A stretch of DNA of 19,855 nt from Planctomycetota bacterium (GTDB lineage: Bacteria; Planctomycetota; Planctomycetia; Pirellulales; Pirellulaceae): assembly GCA_024277285.1 (NCBI GenBank), contig JAJRVM010000275.1, forward strand, positions 1-19,855, written 5' to 3'. Position 1 is the stretch's first letter. Each line of letters starts with the position of its first letter. Shown piece by piece: positions 1 to 6,838 of this stretch. A program made the translations under genes and the position numbers. Below the pieces are notes generated by a model. The model did not search any database. It was not told the DNA's origin and was given only the letters and a program-made list of their open reading frames with translations.

Positions 1-432
1 CCCCCTCGTGCCCAACCGACAGAGGATATTCTGCAACAGCGGTTCGCCCAGGGAGGCCGACTCCCTGGTATTCCCAAACGGCGTCAAATCTACAGATCAG
101 CCAAATTGTCAGACACCTAATCCGGGACAAACTTGGTCAGATAAGTCGGGACCTAGCAGGGAGCCAAGCCGGACGATCATGACAACACCGGCCATTTCTT
201 GGTGGCATTCTGCCATGTTTCGCTCAAAGTATGCGCTGAGGTGCTTGGAAAATGCGTTGGTCGCGACATTGGAAGTGAAATACCGGCTTCCTCTACCAAC
301 TCGATTGCCGCACACGCAGCAAGAACTTCGCCACTCCTGCCTAACTTGCACATCTTCCAGTCCGAGCAATTGAATCTCGCCGCAGACCCCACTCAGAGGC
401 ACCTCACCGGGAATTGCTGGAGGCCCCTCAGC
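1..432. other. Region without a supported gene
   Basis: Several overlapping ORFs exist on both strands, but none has a recognisable domain, a convincing ribosome binding site or composition that would favour it over the others. I see no clear hairpin or repeat here. It may hold the decayed end of a gene whose main part lies outside the window. This is a negative statement from reading only. Confidence 0.5.
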
Positions 433-642
433 CTATTGATCGCGCAGCGTCCGCTTCAAGAACTCCACCAACCCCCAGCCAGTGATCATACCGAGCAAAT
501 ACGTACCGAGGATGACGAAGACCTGCGGTGCCTGAACCGACCAAGTCAGAAACGACACATTGACCGATTCGATGTTCTGCACCGCGAATACCGTGATTGC
601 CACCAACAACAAAACGGCGATCGTGATTTTGACATATCTCAC
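433..642 (-). CDS. LapA-domain (DUF1049) small inner-membrane protein
   Basis: A 69-residue protein with two hydrophobic segments, roughly residues 4-22 and 41-60. The signature between and around them (AVQN near 20-23, then SFLTW near 30-34, then a Gly-rich second helix with LLGMITGWGL) matches the LapA/DUF1049 family, small membrane proteins that in E. coli act with LapB in controlling lipopolysaccharide synthesis. It is shorter than the roughly 100-residue E. coli LapA because it lacks the cytoplasmic C-terminal coiled coil. The start is a GTG preceded by GGAG eight bases upstream. It lies 118 bp downstream of the DUF805 gene on the same strand, with a strong hairpin between them, so co-transcription is uncertain. 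The family call is fairly safe; the role in this organism is not established. Confidence 0.75.
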   Translation of the reverse strand: MRYVKITIAVLLLVAITVFAVQNIESVNVSFLTWSVQAPQVFVILGTYLLGMITGWGLVEFLKRTLRDQ

Positions 643-677
643 TGTTTATTCTCCAAAGTCTGAGGCGTCTGACCTCT

Positions 678-700
678 GCAGCCAAGATCGCCTTGGCTGC
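678..700. terminator. Hairpin between the DUF805 and LapA genes
   Basis: A perfect 9-bp inverted repeat (GCAGCCAAG / CTTGGCTGC) with a 5-base loop, about 60 bases past the DUF805 stop codon. There is no T-run after it on the minus strand, so it is not a canonical intrinsic terminator. It could stabilise a 3' end or attenuate read-through into the LapA gene. Confidence 0.35.
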
Positions 701-760
701 CACGCTCGATTCGGGGGCACAGTCCCATCCTGCACGTTAACCAGGTATTGGGACGGGTTC

Positions 761-1414
761 TTAAGTTGGATCCGGGCCGTATTGGTTGGGACCGTACGTG
801 CCACGCAAACACCCCAATTCAACAAACGATACCAGTGGCCCCACCAACGGAATGAGATTAATGAACACCCACCAGCCACTCTTGTCACGATCGTGCCACC
901 GCTTGACCTGCAGTGCCACAGAGACCCATAAAAACACGCCGACGATCGGTAGAATCAAGATCCCAACCATGTCTTCAACGCCGCGGGGAGCATCTCCACT
1001 TTCAAAGGCACCGAAGATGAAGAGTAGGGCGAAGAAGCAGCAGTAATAGACGGCCGAAGCCGCAAGAATGAGCCCCCAGTAGGTTCGACGAGGAATGCGG
1101 CCACTGAATCTAAACAGCGCCCAGACCAGACTGCGGTCATTCTGGGCATCATATGAGGCAAACGGGGACCGATCAGCGATGATTTCTGGCGGCGCCAGGT
1201 ACGGGTTCGTTATGTCAGCGCCCGGACCTTTTCCAACAGCACCTGAAGGCGACATCACCACCGGCGGGACCTCGACCCTGGGCCGGTTCGACGAAGGCTC
1301 CTTGGCTGGAATCATCTTGGCTGGAATTGCCATAGGCTTACGACAACTGGGACATTGTCCCGTCGCCGTCGCCACAACGTCAATACGACAGTTGGGACAC
1401 GTTCTGATTTCCAT
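761..1414 (-). CDS. Zinc-ribbon plus DUF805 membrane protein
   Basis: 217 residues. The N-terminus carries a zinc-ribbon-like pair of CxxC knuckles (CPNC at 6-9, CPSC at 21-24), followed by a Pro-rich linker to about residue 95. The rest is a DUF805 (YhaH-like) membrane domain. It has the family hallmark FRFSGRIPRRTYW near 101-113, hydrophobic helices near 114-136 and 150-170, then KRWHDRDKSGWW near 171-182, a helix near 183-203 and the terminal GxYGPNQYGPDP block. The ATG is preceded by GGAG nine bases upstream. The biochemical function of DUF805 is unknown. Zinc-ribbon plus membrane-domain fusions are common in planctomycetes, and the ribbon may mediate protein contacts or metal sensing (inference). 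Confidence 0.85.
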   Translation of the reverse strand: MEIRTCPNCRIDVVATATGQCPSCRKPMAIPAKMIPAKEPSSNRPRVEVPPVVMSPSGAVGKGPGADITNPYLAPPEIIADRSPFASYDAQNDRSLVWALFRFSGRIPRRTYWGLILAASAVYYCCFFALLFIFGAFESGDAPRGVEDMVGILILPIVGVFLWVSVALQVKRWHDRDKSGWWVFINLIPLVGPLVSFVELGCLRGTYGPNQYGPDPT

Positions 1415-1592
1415 GGCAAGACACTCCTAAGGGGACAAAACAAGGACACCTGACCAAGACACTTGCATGCTGGCAAGCCCCATCAAGCGGCGACCGGCGG
1501 TTCCATTCTAACAAGTCATGAACGCGAATGCACGGCGACGGCAAGCCTCGTTGAGTGAGTGAGTTTCCCAGGCCGAATGGCTGCAACCCAGA

Positions 1593-1627
1593 CTGACGAC
1601 GCGCGGAGGAGTGTCGTCCAGCTTGAG
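1593..1627 (+). repeat. GACGAC hairpin repeat, copy 1
   Basis: A 35-base unit with arms GACGAC and GTCGTC around a variable middle, then the tail CAGCTTGAG. It matches the unit at 1666-1700 at 29 of 35 positions. The differences are confined to the middle, while the arms and tail are identical. Confidence 0.7.
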
Positions 1628-1633
1628 TTGCAT

Positions 1634-1656
1634 GTGGCCTGGGATTCCATCCCGGG
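1634..1656 (+). repeat. Bipartite palindromic element, partial copy
   Basis: GTGG followed by CCTGGGAT, a TCC loop and ATCCCGGG, which gives an 8-bp stem with one T-G wobble. The palindrome is nearly identical to those at 10352-10372 and 10527-10547. The CTCGGGAA half of those elements is absent here. Instead, a GACGAC-type hairpin repeat lies on each side. Confidence 0.7.
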
Positions 1657-1665
1657 TGTAGGGCG

Positions 1666-1700
1666 CTGACGACGCACGGCGAGCCGTCGTCCAGCTTGAG
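1666..1700 (+). repeat. GACGAC hairpin repeat, copy 2
   Basis: Second copy of the 35-base unit. Its stem extends to 7 bp (GACGACG / CGTCGTC), and the same CAGCTTGAG tail follows. It lies 38 bases after the end of copy 1, with the GGGAT/ATCCC palindrome between them. Confidence 0.7.
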
Positions 1701-1941
1701 AGTAGCAATGATCCCGCCGTCATCGTAACTCGTCCGTTTTTCCCGGCTGAAGAACCTGCACATCTCCCGCAAACGGATCGGTTTCGCTATCGTAGATAGT
1801 GAGCGACGTGGAACGCGTAGCAAAGCCTGCTTGGCATCTTGAATTGCTCGAGTTTGGCACAGTTTGCCTTCAGTTTTGCGACACGTTCTAAGGATCTGTC
1901 ACACACTCAGCCTGGCCTGCTGAATTGCTGGACATTGGCTA

Positions 1942-1972
1942 TGCCTACCGATGGGGCTGTGCCTACCGATGG
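1942..1972 (+). repeat. Pair of 13-base direct repeats upstream of the sugar kinase
   Basis: TGCCTACCGATGG occurs twice, at 1942-1954 and 1960-1972, on an 18-base period, about 160-190 bases before the kinase start codon. This could be a pair of regulator binding sites or a simple tandem duplication. No known operator matches. Confidence 0.5.
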
Positions 1973-2132
1973 TTTTGTGACAGGTTTTAAGCCTGTTTTG
2001 CCGTAGTTTTATGGCGTGTCGCATGCCCTCGATCCTGGCTCTTCAGCCAAACAAGAGGGCAGGGCGGTTAGCCGGAAGCTGCCTCCATGCGGCTTGCCAA
2101 TTTGCGCACCATCACCTGCCACGGAGTACCTG

Positions 2133-3269
2133 ATGACCGACGAACAAGAACCGGGTGTCGAAGACCCACGCCAGGATCCTCGTACCGACACGACGATTCC
2201 ATTGCGTGAGAACTGCAAGTACAGCCTGCTGATCCCGACGAGCATGGGAATTCGATTGACGCCCGCCAACGGCCAGCCCATGCATTCGGGCGAACCGCTC
2301 ATGATGCAGGCGACCAGCGCTGAATCGAACGTGGCCAGCATCGCATCGTACCTGGGCCTGCCAGTGAAGGTGCTCACGACGTTCGTCAAAGGAAGCCCGA
2401 TCGCACGGTTGATTAAAGACAACCTGGCCAGTCGCCACATCGATTTCGAGGGCCCTGAACTTGATCAAGGCGGTCCATGGGGCTATCGGCACCAGATCAA
2501 CCTGGCCGACAGCGGTTACGGTGCGCGCGGTCCGCGCGTCTTCAATGACCGTGCCGGAGAAGTCGGACGTACGCTAAACGTCAAGGACTTCGACCTGGAT
2601 CGGATCTTCGCTCAGGAGGGCGTGCAAATCATTCACATGTCGGGGCTGATCGCCGCACTCTCGCCGGAAACCGGCACGTTCTGCCTGGAACTTGCGCGCG
2701 CGGCCAAGAAAAACGGGACACGCGTGTCGTTCGATTTGAACTACCGTGACACATTCTGGAAAGGTCGCAAAGAATCGCTCCGCGAGATTTTTACCGAGAT
2801 CGCCAGCGTGTCAGATATCTTGGTAGGCAACGAGGAAGACTACCAACTTTGCCTGGGTATCCCGGGCCCTGAAGAGGGTGGCAAGGACCTGGCGAAGAAG
2901 ATCCAGAATTTCAAAGAGATGATTCAAAGAGCACACGAAACGTTTCCTGGCGCAGCAGCCTTTGCCACCACGCTACGACAGGTCGTCAGCGTGAACTGCC
3001 ACAAATGGGGCGCGATTCTGTACGCCGGCGGTGAGTGGTATGTCGAAAAGCCGCGCGAAATCGTGGTGCTCGACCGAATCGGCGGCGGAGACGGCTTCGT
3101 CGGCGGAATGCTCTACGCCGCACTGCGCCGGATGGGACCACAAAACTGGCTTCGCTTTGGCTGGGCCACCGGCGCCTTGGCGACCACCATGCTGACCGAC
3201 TACGGTCAACCGGCTGACGAGGAACAAGTCTGGAAGATATGGGAGGGCAACTCGCGCGTCGACCGGTAG
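2133..3269 (+). CDS. PfkB-family sugar kinase, KDG kinase-like
   Basis: 378 residues from the ATG at 2133, chosen because GGAG lies seven bases upstream; the reading frame is open to 2016 but has no better start. It is a ribokinase/PfkB fold enzyme that transfers phosphate from ATP to a sugar or sugar acid. Visible motifs are an N-terminal substrate region with AESNVA near 63-68, FDLNYR near 200-205 (typical of 2-keto-3-deoxygluconate kinases), GNEEDY near 232-237, and the PfkB signature DRIGGGDGFVGG near 314-325 with the expected catalytic base Asp320. The usual GAGD is GGGD here. A lead of about 30 residues before the first strand is unusual. 2-dehydro-3-deoxygluconokinase is the best guess, but another sugar substrate is possible. 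It stands alone, with no Entner-Doudoroff or uronate gene next to it. Confidence 0.88.
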   Translation: MTDEQEPGVEDPRQDPRTDTTIPLRENCKYSLLIPTSMGIRLTPANGQPMHSGEPLMMQATSAESNVASIASYLGLPVKVLTTFVKGSPIARLIKDNLASRHIDFEGPELDQGGPWGYRHQINLADSGYGARGPRVFNDRAGEVGRTLNVKDFDLDRIFAQEGVQIIHMSGLIAALSPETGTFCLELARAAKKNGTRVSFDLNYRDTFWKGRKESLREIFTEIASVSDILVGNEEDYQLCLGIPGPEEGGKDLAKKIQNFKEMIQRAHETFPGAAAFATTLRQVVSVNCHKWGAILYAGGEWYVEKPREIVVLDRIGGGDGFVGGMLYAALRRMGPQNWLRFGWATGALATTMLTDYGQPADEEQVWKIWEGNSRVDR

Positions 3270-3610
3270 CTGGTGAAGAAAACGGGCACCATGCGTCTTC
3301 GCGAGCCAACAAGACCGTGGCAGCTCGCTACTGCGTTTGGTGACACATGTATGTCATCGCCAACCTACTGAATAGATCCTCTGCGATAACCGTCTCAACC
3401 GATCGATACAACGCTCCCGTTCGCACGCAAGGTTCTTGGCCGTATTCTGGTGTGCCTGTGCTCGCCTATTATCTCTATGCGCCGCTGCAACGCATCGACG
3501 AAGCGAGCTTGACACACCCTACGGCGGTGCAGCGCATCGCGCCAACCGGGATAGAACCCCGGCGACATGTGGATGTCCAGTCGGACCGACTGGATCTAGA
3601 AACGGGGGCG
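3270..3610. other. Convergent gap between sugar kinase and FmdB genes
   Basis: About 340 bases with no supported gene. The half next to the kinase shows nothing recognisable and no T-run terminator for it. The half next to the FmdB gene holds the two hairpins of a bipartite palindromic element (3546-3594). Confidence 0.5.
3546..3594 (-). repeat. Bipartite palindromic element, diverged copy
   Basis: Read on the minus strand there is a hairpin TCCAGTCGG/CCGACTGGA (3594-3576), a linker ending CCACATGTC, then CCGGG-GTTCTAT-CCCGG (3562-3546). The linker and second palindrome align almost base for base with the copy at 10344-10371 (CCACGTGTA then GCCTGGGATTCTATCCC), while the first hairpin has the same position but an unrelated sequence. 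The element starts 16 bases after the FmdB stop codon. It may act as a 3'-end structure, but no T-run follows. Confidence 0.6.
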
Positions 3611-3790
3611 TCAGCCGCCGCTTGGCAGGCAGTCGGCACCACCACTGCCGCGCGTGCTGGCCGCCGGAATGCTGAATTGTTTTTCCAACCGCTTGCTCTG
3701 GCACTTGGGGCACTGCGGTGTCTCGTCGCCCCGAACCAGCAATTCCAATTGTGCGCCGCAGTTCTTGCACGTGTATTCGTAAATCGGCAT
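3611..3790 (-). CDS. FmdB-family zinc-ribbon protein
   Basis: 59 residues beginning MPIYEYTCKNCG, the hallmark start of the FmdB/CxxC_CXXC_SSSS regulatory-protein family. The two zinc knuckles are CKNC at 8-11 and CPKC at 27-30, followed by the family's QFS motif near 38-40 and a Gly/Ser-rich tail. The frame is open to 3859, but the start at 3790 gives the conserved N-terminus and is preceded by GAGGAC, a good ribosome binding site. The family is widespread and named after a putative regulator of formamidase expression; its molecular role is unclear. It appears to be a single-gene unit. Confidence 0.88.
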   Translation of the reverse strand: MPIYEYTCKNCGAQLELLVRGDETPQCPKCQSKRLEKQFSIPAASTRGSGGADCLPSGG

Positions 3791-3944
3791 GTTGTGGTCC
3801 TCGCTATGTAACATACGGCCTGGCAAACACCACCCACCAGCAGTAGGCAGGGACGGCAACCGAGCTCTTTTTGCCTTGAAAACGCATCAACCTGATTAGA
3901 TGCGCCATTGGCCACCCTGGTTACAAGGCAAACGGCCCATTTTG

Positions 3945-3970
3945 TGGGGAATTGGTCGGTTGATTCCCCA
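3945..3970 (-). terminator. Hairpin abutting the desaturase stop codon
   Basis: An 8-bp perfect inverted repeat (TGGGGAAT / ATTCCCCA) with a 10-base loop, directly adjoining the stop codon of the desaturase gene on the minus strand. It lacks a T-run, so it is only a terminator-like or mRNA-stabilising structure. Confidence 0.35.
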
Positions 3971-5008
3971 TCAAGATTGCGCCGCCTGGCGAAACGTAAC
4001 GAGCTGGTGTGTCCGTTCGTCCCACAAGCTCAAACTCAGGCACTCGAGCACATCACGTGGATGCAGCGTGGTTGTCAACGGGTGCCGCAGCTCGGGAATC
4101 GACTGCATCGCTTCTGGCAACCGGTAGAAAGGAATCAACGCATTGAGGTGGTGCACATGGTGGTAACCGATATTGCCGGTCAACCAATTGCCGATCGAAC
4201 CCAATTTCATATAGCTGGATGAATCGAGCGAGGCATCGAAGTGGGACCACTGCTGTGCCGAGAGAATCTGTATATCCTCGAAGTTATGCTGCGCAAAAAA
4301 GAGGTAAGCGCCCAGCGCCGAAGCGATCGACGCGGGAAGCAGGATCGCAAAGAACACCACGGAAAACCCAAAAAACCACCAGAGCGTTACCAACATCCCG
4401 ATGTGAACCACTAACGCCAGCCCGCCATCCCAGAACTTGCGCGGGTTCTTAAGCGTGGGCACCAGCGTGATGCTAAAGAAGAAGACCGTAATGTAGGCAC
4501 TCAAAATCGTCAGCCAATGCCGGCTCACACGGTACCAGAGCTTTTGCCCGAACGTCGCTCGTTTCCACATCGAGGCAGTCATCAACGGCATCGCGCCAAC
4601 ATCCGCGGTCAGCAGCGAGAATTCACCTTCTCGTACGGGAATCGGCTTGCTGACGTGAGCATGGTGGTAGTTGTGACTGAAACGCCAATAGCGAGGTGGC
4701 GTGACGGCAAGCAAACCAAACGAATAGTACACGACTTTGCCAAGCCACGAATGGCGCAAGATCGCACCATGCATGAAGTCGTGATACAAGACAAAAGCGC
4801 GCACCAGCACCAAGCCACCGACAACGCTGAAGAGGAGGCGGATGGGCCACCAGGGTGCAAATGCCGCCACGCCGAGCAGCGTCCCCAAGACCACGAACGT
4901 CGAGATCGTATACCACCAGCTCAGCCAATGCGATTCGCGTGCCAACGGTCTTGTAACTTCGTACAGCTCTTTTCTGCGGCGTCCTGTCGACTGTGCTGCT
5001 GTGGCCAT
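3971..5008 (-). CDS. Membrane fatty acid desaturase
   Basis: 345 residues from the ATG at 5008. The frame is open to 5113, but this start gives a normal N-terminus and has AGGTG upstream; the alternative at 5038 cannot be excluded. It belongs to the integral-membrane, di-iron fatty acid desaturase family, which introduces double bonds into acyl chains in the cytoplasmic membrane. The histidine clusters that bind the iron are all present: HDFMH at 76-80, HNYHH at 112-116, a lone His in QHNFE at 240-244, and HHVHH at 283-287. Hydrophobic pairs of helices lie near 35-75, 88-105, 168-185 and 196-240. The closest familiar type is the DesA/omega-6-like group; regiospecificity cannot be read. No electron-donor gene is adjacent. 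Confidence 0.9.
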   Translation of the reverse strand: MATAAQSTGRRRKELYEVTRPLARESHWLSWWYTISTFVVLGTLLGVAAFAPWWPIRLLFSVVGGLVLVRAFVLYHDFMHGAILRHSWLGKVVYYSFGLLAVTPPRYWRFSHNYHHAHVSKPIPVREGEFSLLTADVGAMPLMTASMWKRATFGQKLWYRVSRHWLTILSAYITVFFFSITLVPTLKNPRKFWDGGLALVVHIGMLVTLWWFFGFSVVFFAILLPASIASALGAYLFFAQHNFEDIQILSAQQWSHFDASLDSSSYMKLGSIGNWLTGNIGYHHVHHLNALIPFYRLPEAMQSIPELRHPLTTTLHPRDVLECLSLSLWDERTHQLVTFRQAAQS

Positions 5009-5208
5009 GAGTGAAAGCACCTGCGTTCGGGCAACCATGTTGCAGCCTGCCACGAAACGCCTCGCAGAGCATCCGACCACCACTCTCTCACGGCCCCATA
5101 TCGGCATGAACATGAGAGAGACTGATCGCGTGACAACCTGGCCTGGTAACAGGCTCTTTACGTTTCGAGGCGGGCAACGGATACGTGTCCGCGCACGTTC
5201 CCCTTACG

Positions 5209-5445
5209 TCATCTTAACTCTTTAGGCCAGTCAATCAATGCGCATGAGCCATCCTGGACAACCTTTTTGGCAAAGCTCAATGGGTCAAGATGCTGGTGCA
5301 TGTCGTTGGTATGCAAGATCGCTATCTCGATCTCACTGGCATGTGACGGTGCCGCAATCAGCGCCGCAAGGACGATCAATGCCACACCCGATTGCCTGGT
5401 AGCGCCAATCAAGCGTTGGAACAAGGCATTTGCAAATCGACTCAT
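5209..5445 (-). pseudogene. Short exported peptide, probable truncated 5'-nucleotidase start
   Basis: 78 residues from an ATG with GGAG seven bases upstream, so expression is plausible. Residues 1-37 form a signal peptide (basic start, hydrophobic 20-32, cleavage likely after SHA). The mature part begins with EIEIAILHTNDMHQHL (38-53). HTNDxH is the first metal-binding motif of the UshA/5'-nucleotidase metallophosphatase family, whose members usually run to about 500 residues or more. Here only about 25 further residues follow before the stop, and the 200 bases to the desaturase gene cannot hold the rest. It starts 25 bp after mgtE ends and probably shares its transcript. I favour a gene remnant left by deletion; a functional small exported peptide is the alternative. 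Confidence 0.5.
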
Positions 5446-5470
5446 CGGCAACTCCACTTGTGTTGAAACC

Positions 5471-6835
5471 TCACGTCAACCAGGGCAGCATGGCGTTGGC
5501 CAGCGACAGGACCAGCAAGAAACCGCACATATCCGTAATCGTGGTCAGGATCGGTCCCGACGCGAGTGCAGGGTCGCGACCCGCGGCGCGCAACAACAGG
5601 GGAACGGTTCCGCCAATGCAGACCGCGATGATCGTGTTCAGGGTCATTGCCACGGCGACGATGAAACCAAGCGCGACAATGCCTTTCCAGAAGAACGCGA
5701 TTGCCCCCAGAAGAGCTCCGAGCGCGATACCGTTAATTGCACCAACCGCCGCTTCTTTGCGGAGCACACGGAAAAACTCACTCGGCTGCACGACTCCCAA
5801 CGATAATTCGCGCATACTGACCGCCACAGCCTGATTGCCACTGCAACCACTCATGTCGGAAATGATCGGCAGGAATACCGCCAATGCGATCACCTTGGTC
5901 AATGTGTCTTGATACATCACAATGACGCTCGCCGCAACGATATTCAACACAATGTTGATACTCAGCCACGACAACCGCCGCGAGCTGCGCAGACGCAACG
6001 GCATGGAACGCAGTTCTTCTCCACCGGAAATGCCGGTCAGCTTCAGCATGTTGCGCCCCGACCGCTCTTCGGCCGCATGCTCAATGTCAGATCGTCGGAC
6101 CACGCCTAACAGCTTGTCCGAGGGGCCAACGACCGGCACCCCCAGCAACGAGTGCCGATCGAAGAACGGTTCCAGGTCTTCGAGCGGCGCATTGACGTCG
6201 ACGGACAACGGGTCTCGGATCATCAACGATGCGATCGGGACATCAGGTTCGGCCAACAACAGGTCACGCAATCGGAGCACGCCGACAAGCCGGCCATCGC
6301 GTGCCACGACGTAGGCATACTGCACGCCATAGCCGCGATACTCGCTGCCGTGGCGACGCAGATCGGCCAACACATCTTCCACACAGAGACTATCGACGTA
6401 AGCGAGATACTCGCTGATCATCAAACCGCCCGCCGAATTCGGCGGATACTGCATCAACCGGCGTGCGTCCTCGGCCTCGTCCGGTTCCATCCGTTCGAGA
6501 ATCGACTCGGCAGTCGCCTGCGGCAACCGCGTCAGAATATCAGCTTGCTCGTCACTTTCGACTTCGTTCAGAATCTCGGCCGCATCAATCGAGTTGAGTT
6601 GCTCGACAATCTGCGCGGCGTGCGCTTCGGGAATCGCCTCCAAGAGGTCGGCAGCCTGCTCTTCCGGCAACATCGCCAGCAGCTGCGATTGCCCCTCGTC
6701 GGTCATCCCCAAGAACGCGCGCTTCGACTCGCCCGGCGTCATCCGTTGCAAACAATCGTCAGTAGCCGCAAGATCACGCCCGGCCACAGCGGCACGCAGT
6801 TCCTCGCTTAACTGATCAGGTCGAGAGACGTTCAT
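5471..6835 (-). CDS. mgtE: Magnesium transporter MgtE
   Basis: 454 residues, the normal length for MgtE, a dimeric Mg2+ channel gated by cytoplasmic Mg2+. The order is an N-terminal helical superhelix (about 10-130), the YPPNSAGGLM junction at 130-139, two CBS domains (about 140-258), a plug helix, then about five transmembrane helices from 288 to 452. The signature PIISDMSGCSGNQ lies at 323-335. Asp435 in TTITDMCGF matches the pore Asp432 of Thermus MgtE. The ATG follows the stop of the upstream glycosyltransferase gene by 3 bp, so the two are very likely co-transcribed and translationally coupled. A short exported peptide follows 25 bp downstream. Confidence 0.96.
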   Translation of the reverse strand: MNVSRPDQLSEELRAAVAGRDLAATDDCLQRMTPGESKRAFLGMTDEGQSQLLAMLPEEQAADLLEAIPEAHAAQIVEQLNSIDAAEILNEVESDEQADILTRLPQATAESILERMEPDEAEDARRLMQYPPNSAGGLMISEYLAYVDSLCVEDVLADLRRHGSEYRGYGVQYAYVVARDGRLVGVLRLRDLLLAEPDVPIASLMIRDPLSVDVNAPLEDLEPFFDRHSLLGVPVVGPSDKLLGVVRRSDIEHAAEERSGRNMLKLTGISGGEELRSMPLRLRSSRRLSWLSINIVLNIVAASVIVMYQDTLTKVIALAVFLPIISDMSGCSGNQAVAVSMRELSLGVVQPSEFFRVLRKEAAVGAINGIALGALLGAIAFFWKGIVALGFIVAVAMTLNTIIAVCIGGTVPLLLRAAGRDPALASGPILTTITDMCGFLLVLSLANAMLPWLT

Positions 6836-6838
6836 GGA

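Larger units (their letters stand above)
1415..2132. other. 718-bp repeat-rich intergenic gap
   Basis: The gap separates the divergent DUF805 gene and the sugar kinase gene. No convincing coding region is present. It holds two copies of a 35-base hairpin repeat (1593-1627, 1666-1700) flanking a palindrome of the GGGAT/ATCCC family (1634-1656). A pair of 13-base direct repeats lies at 1942-1972, and a small hairpin (ACAGG/CCTGT) lies near 1980-1996. These are described separately. The 1830-2010 segment looks more AT-rich than its surroundings and is the likely promoter zone of the kinase gene (inference). Confidence 0.6.

Noticed and set aside
199..663. 154-residue plus-strand ORF
   Set aside because: No recognisable motif or ribosome binding site, and its 3' part lies antisense to the well-supported LapA-domain gene.
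1380..1823. 147-residue minus-strand ORF
   Set aside because: It runs through the hairpin repeats and into the start of the DUF805 gene; its sequence is translated repeat with no domain.
3546..3562. tRNA T-arm-like hairpin (5-bp stem, 7-base loop containing TTC)
   Set aside because: The loop register is off by one from the TTCRANY consensus and no acceptor, D or anticodon arm can be built around it. It matches the GGGAT palindrome family better.
3347..3811. 154-residue plus-strand ORF
   Set aside because: It overlaps the FmdB zinc-ribbon gene in antisense and the bipartite hairpin element; no motif.
5267..6811. Long plus-strand ORFs opposite mgtE (5267-5806, 5430-5834, 6152-6811)
   Set aside because: They are antisense shadows of a clearly recognised MgtE; their products are Arg/Gln-rich with no domains.
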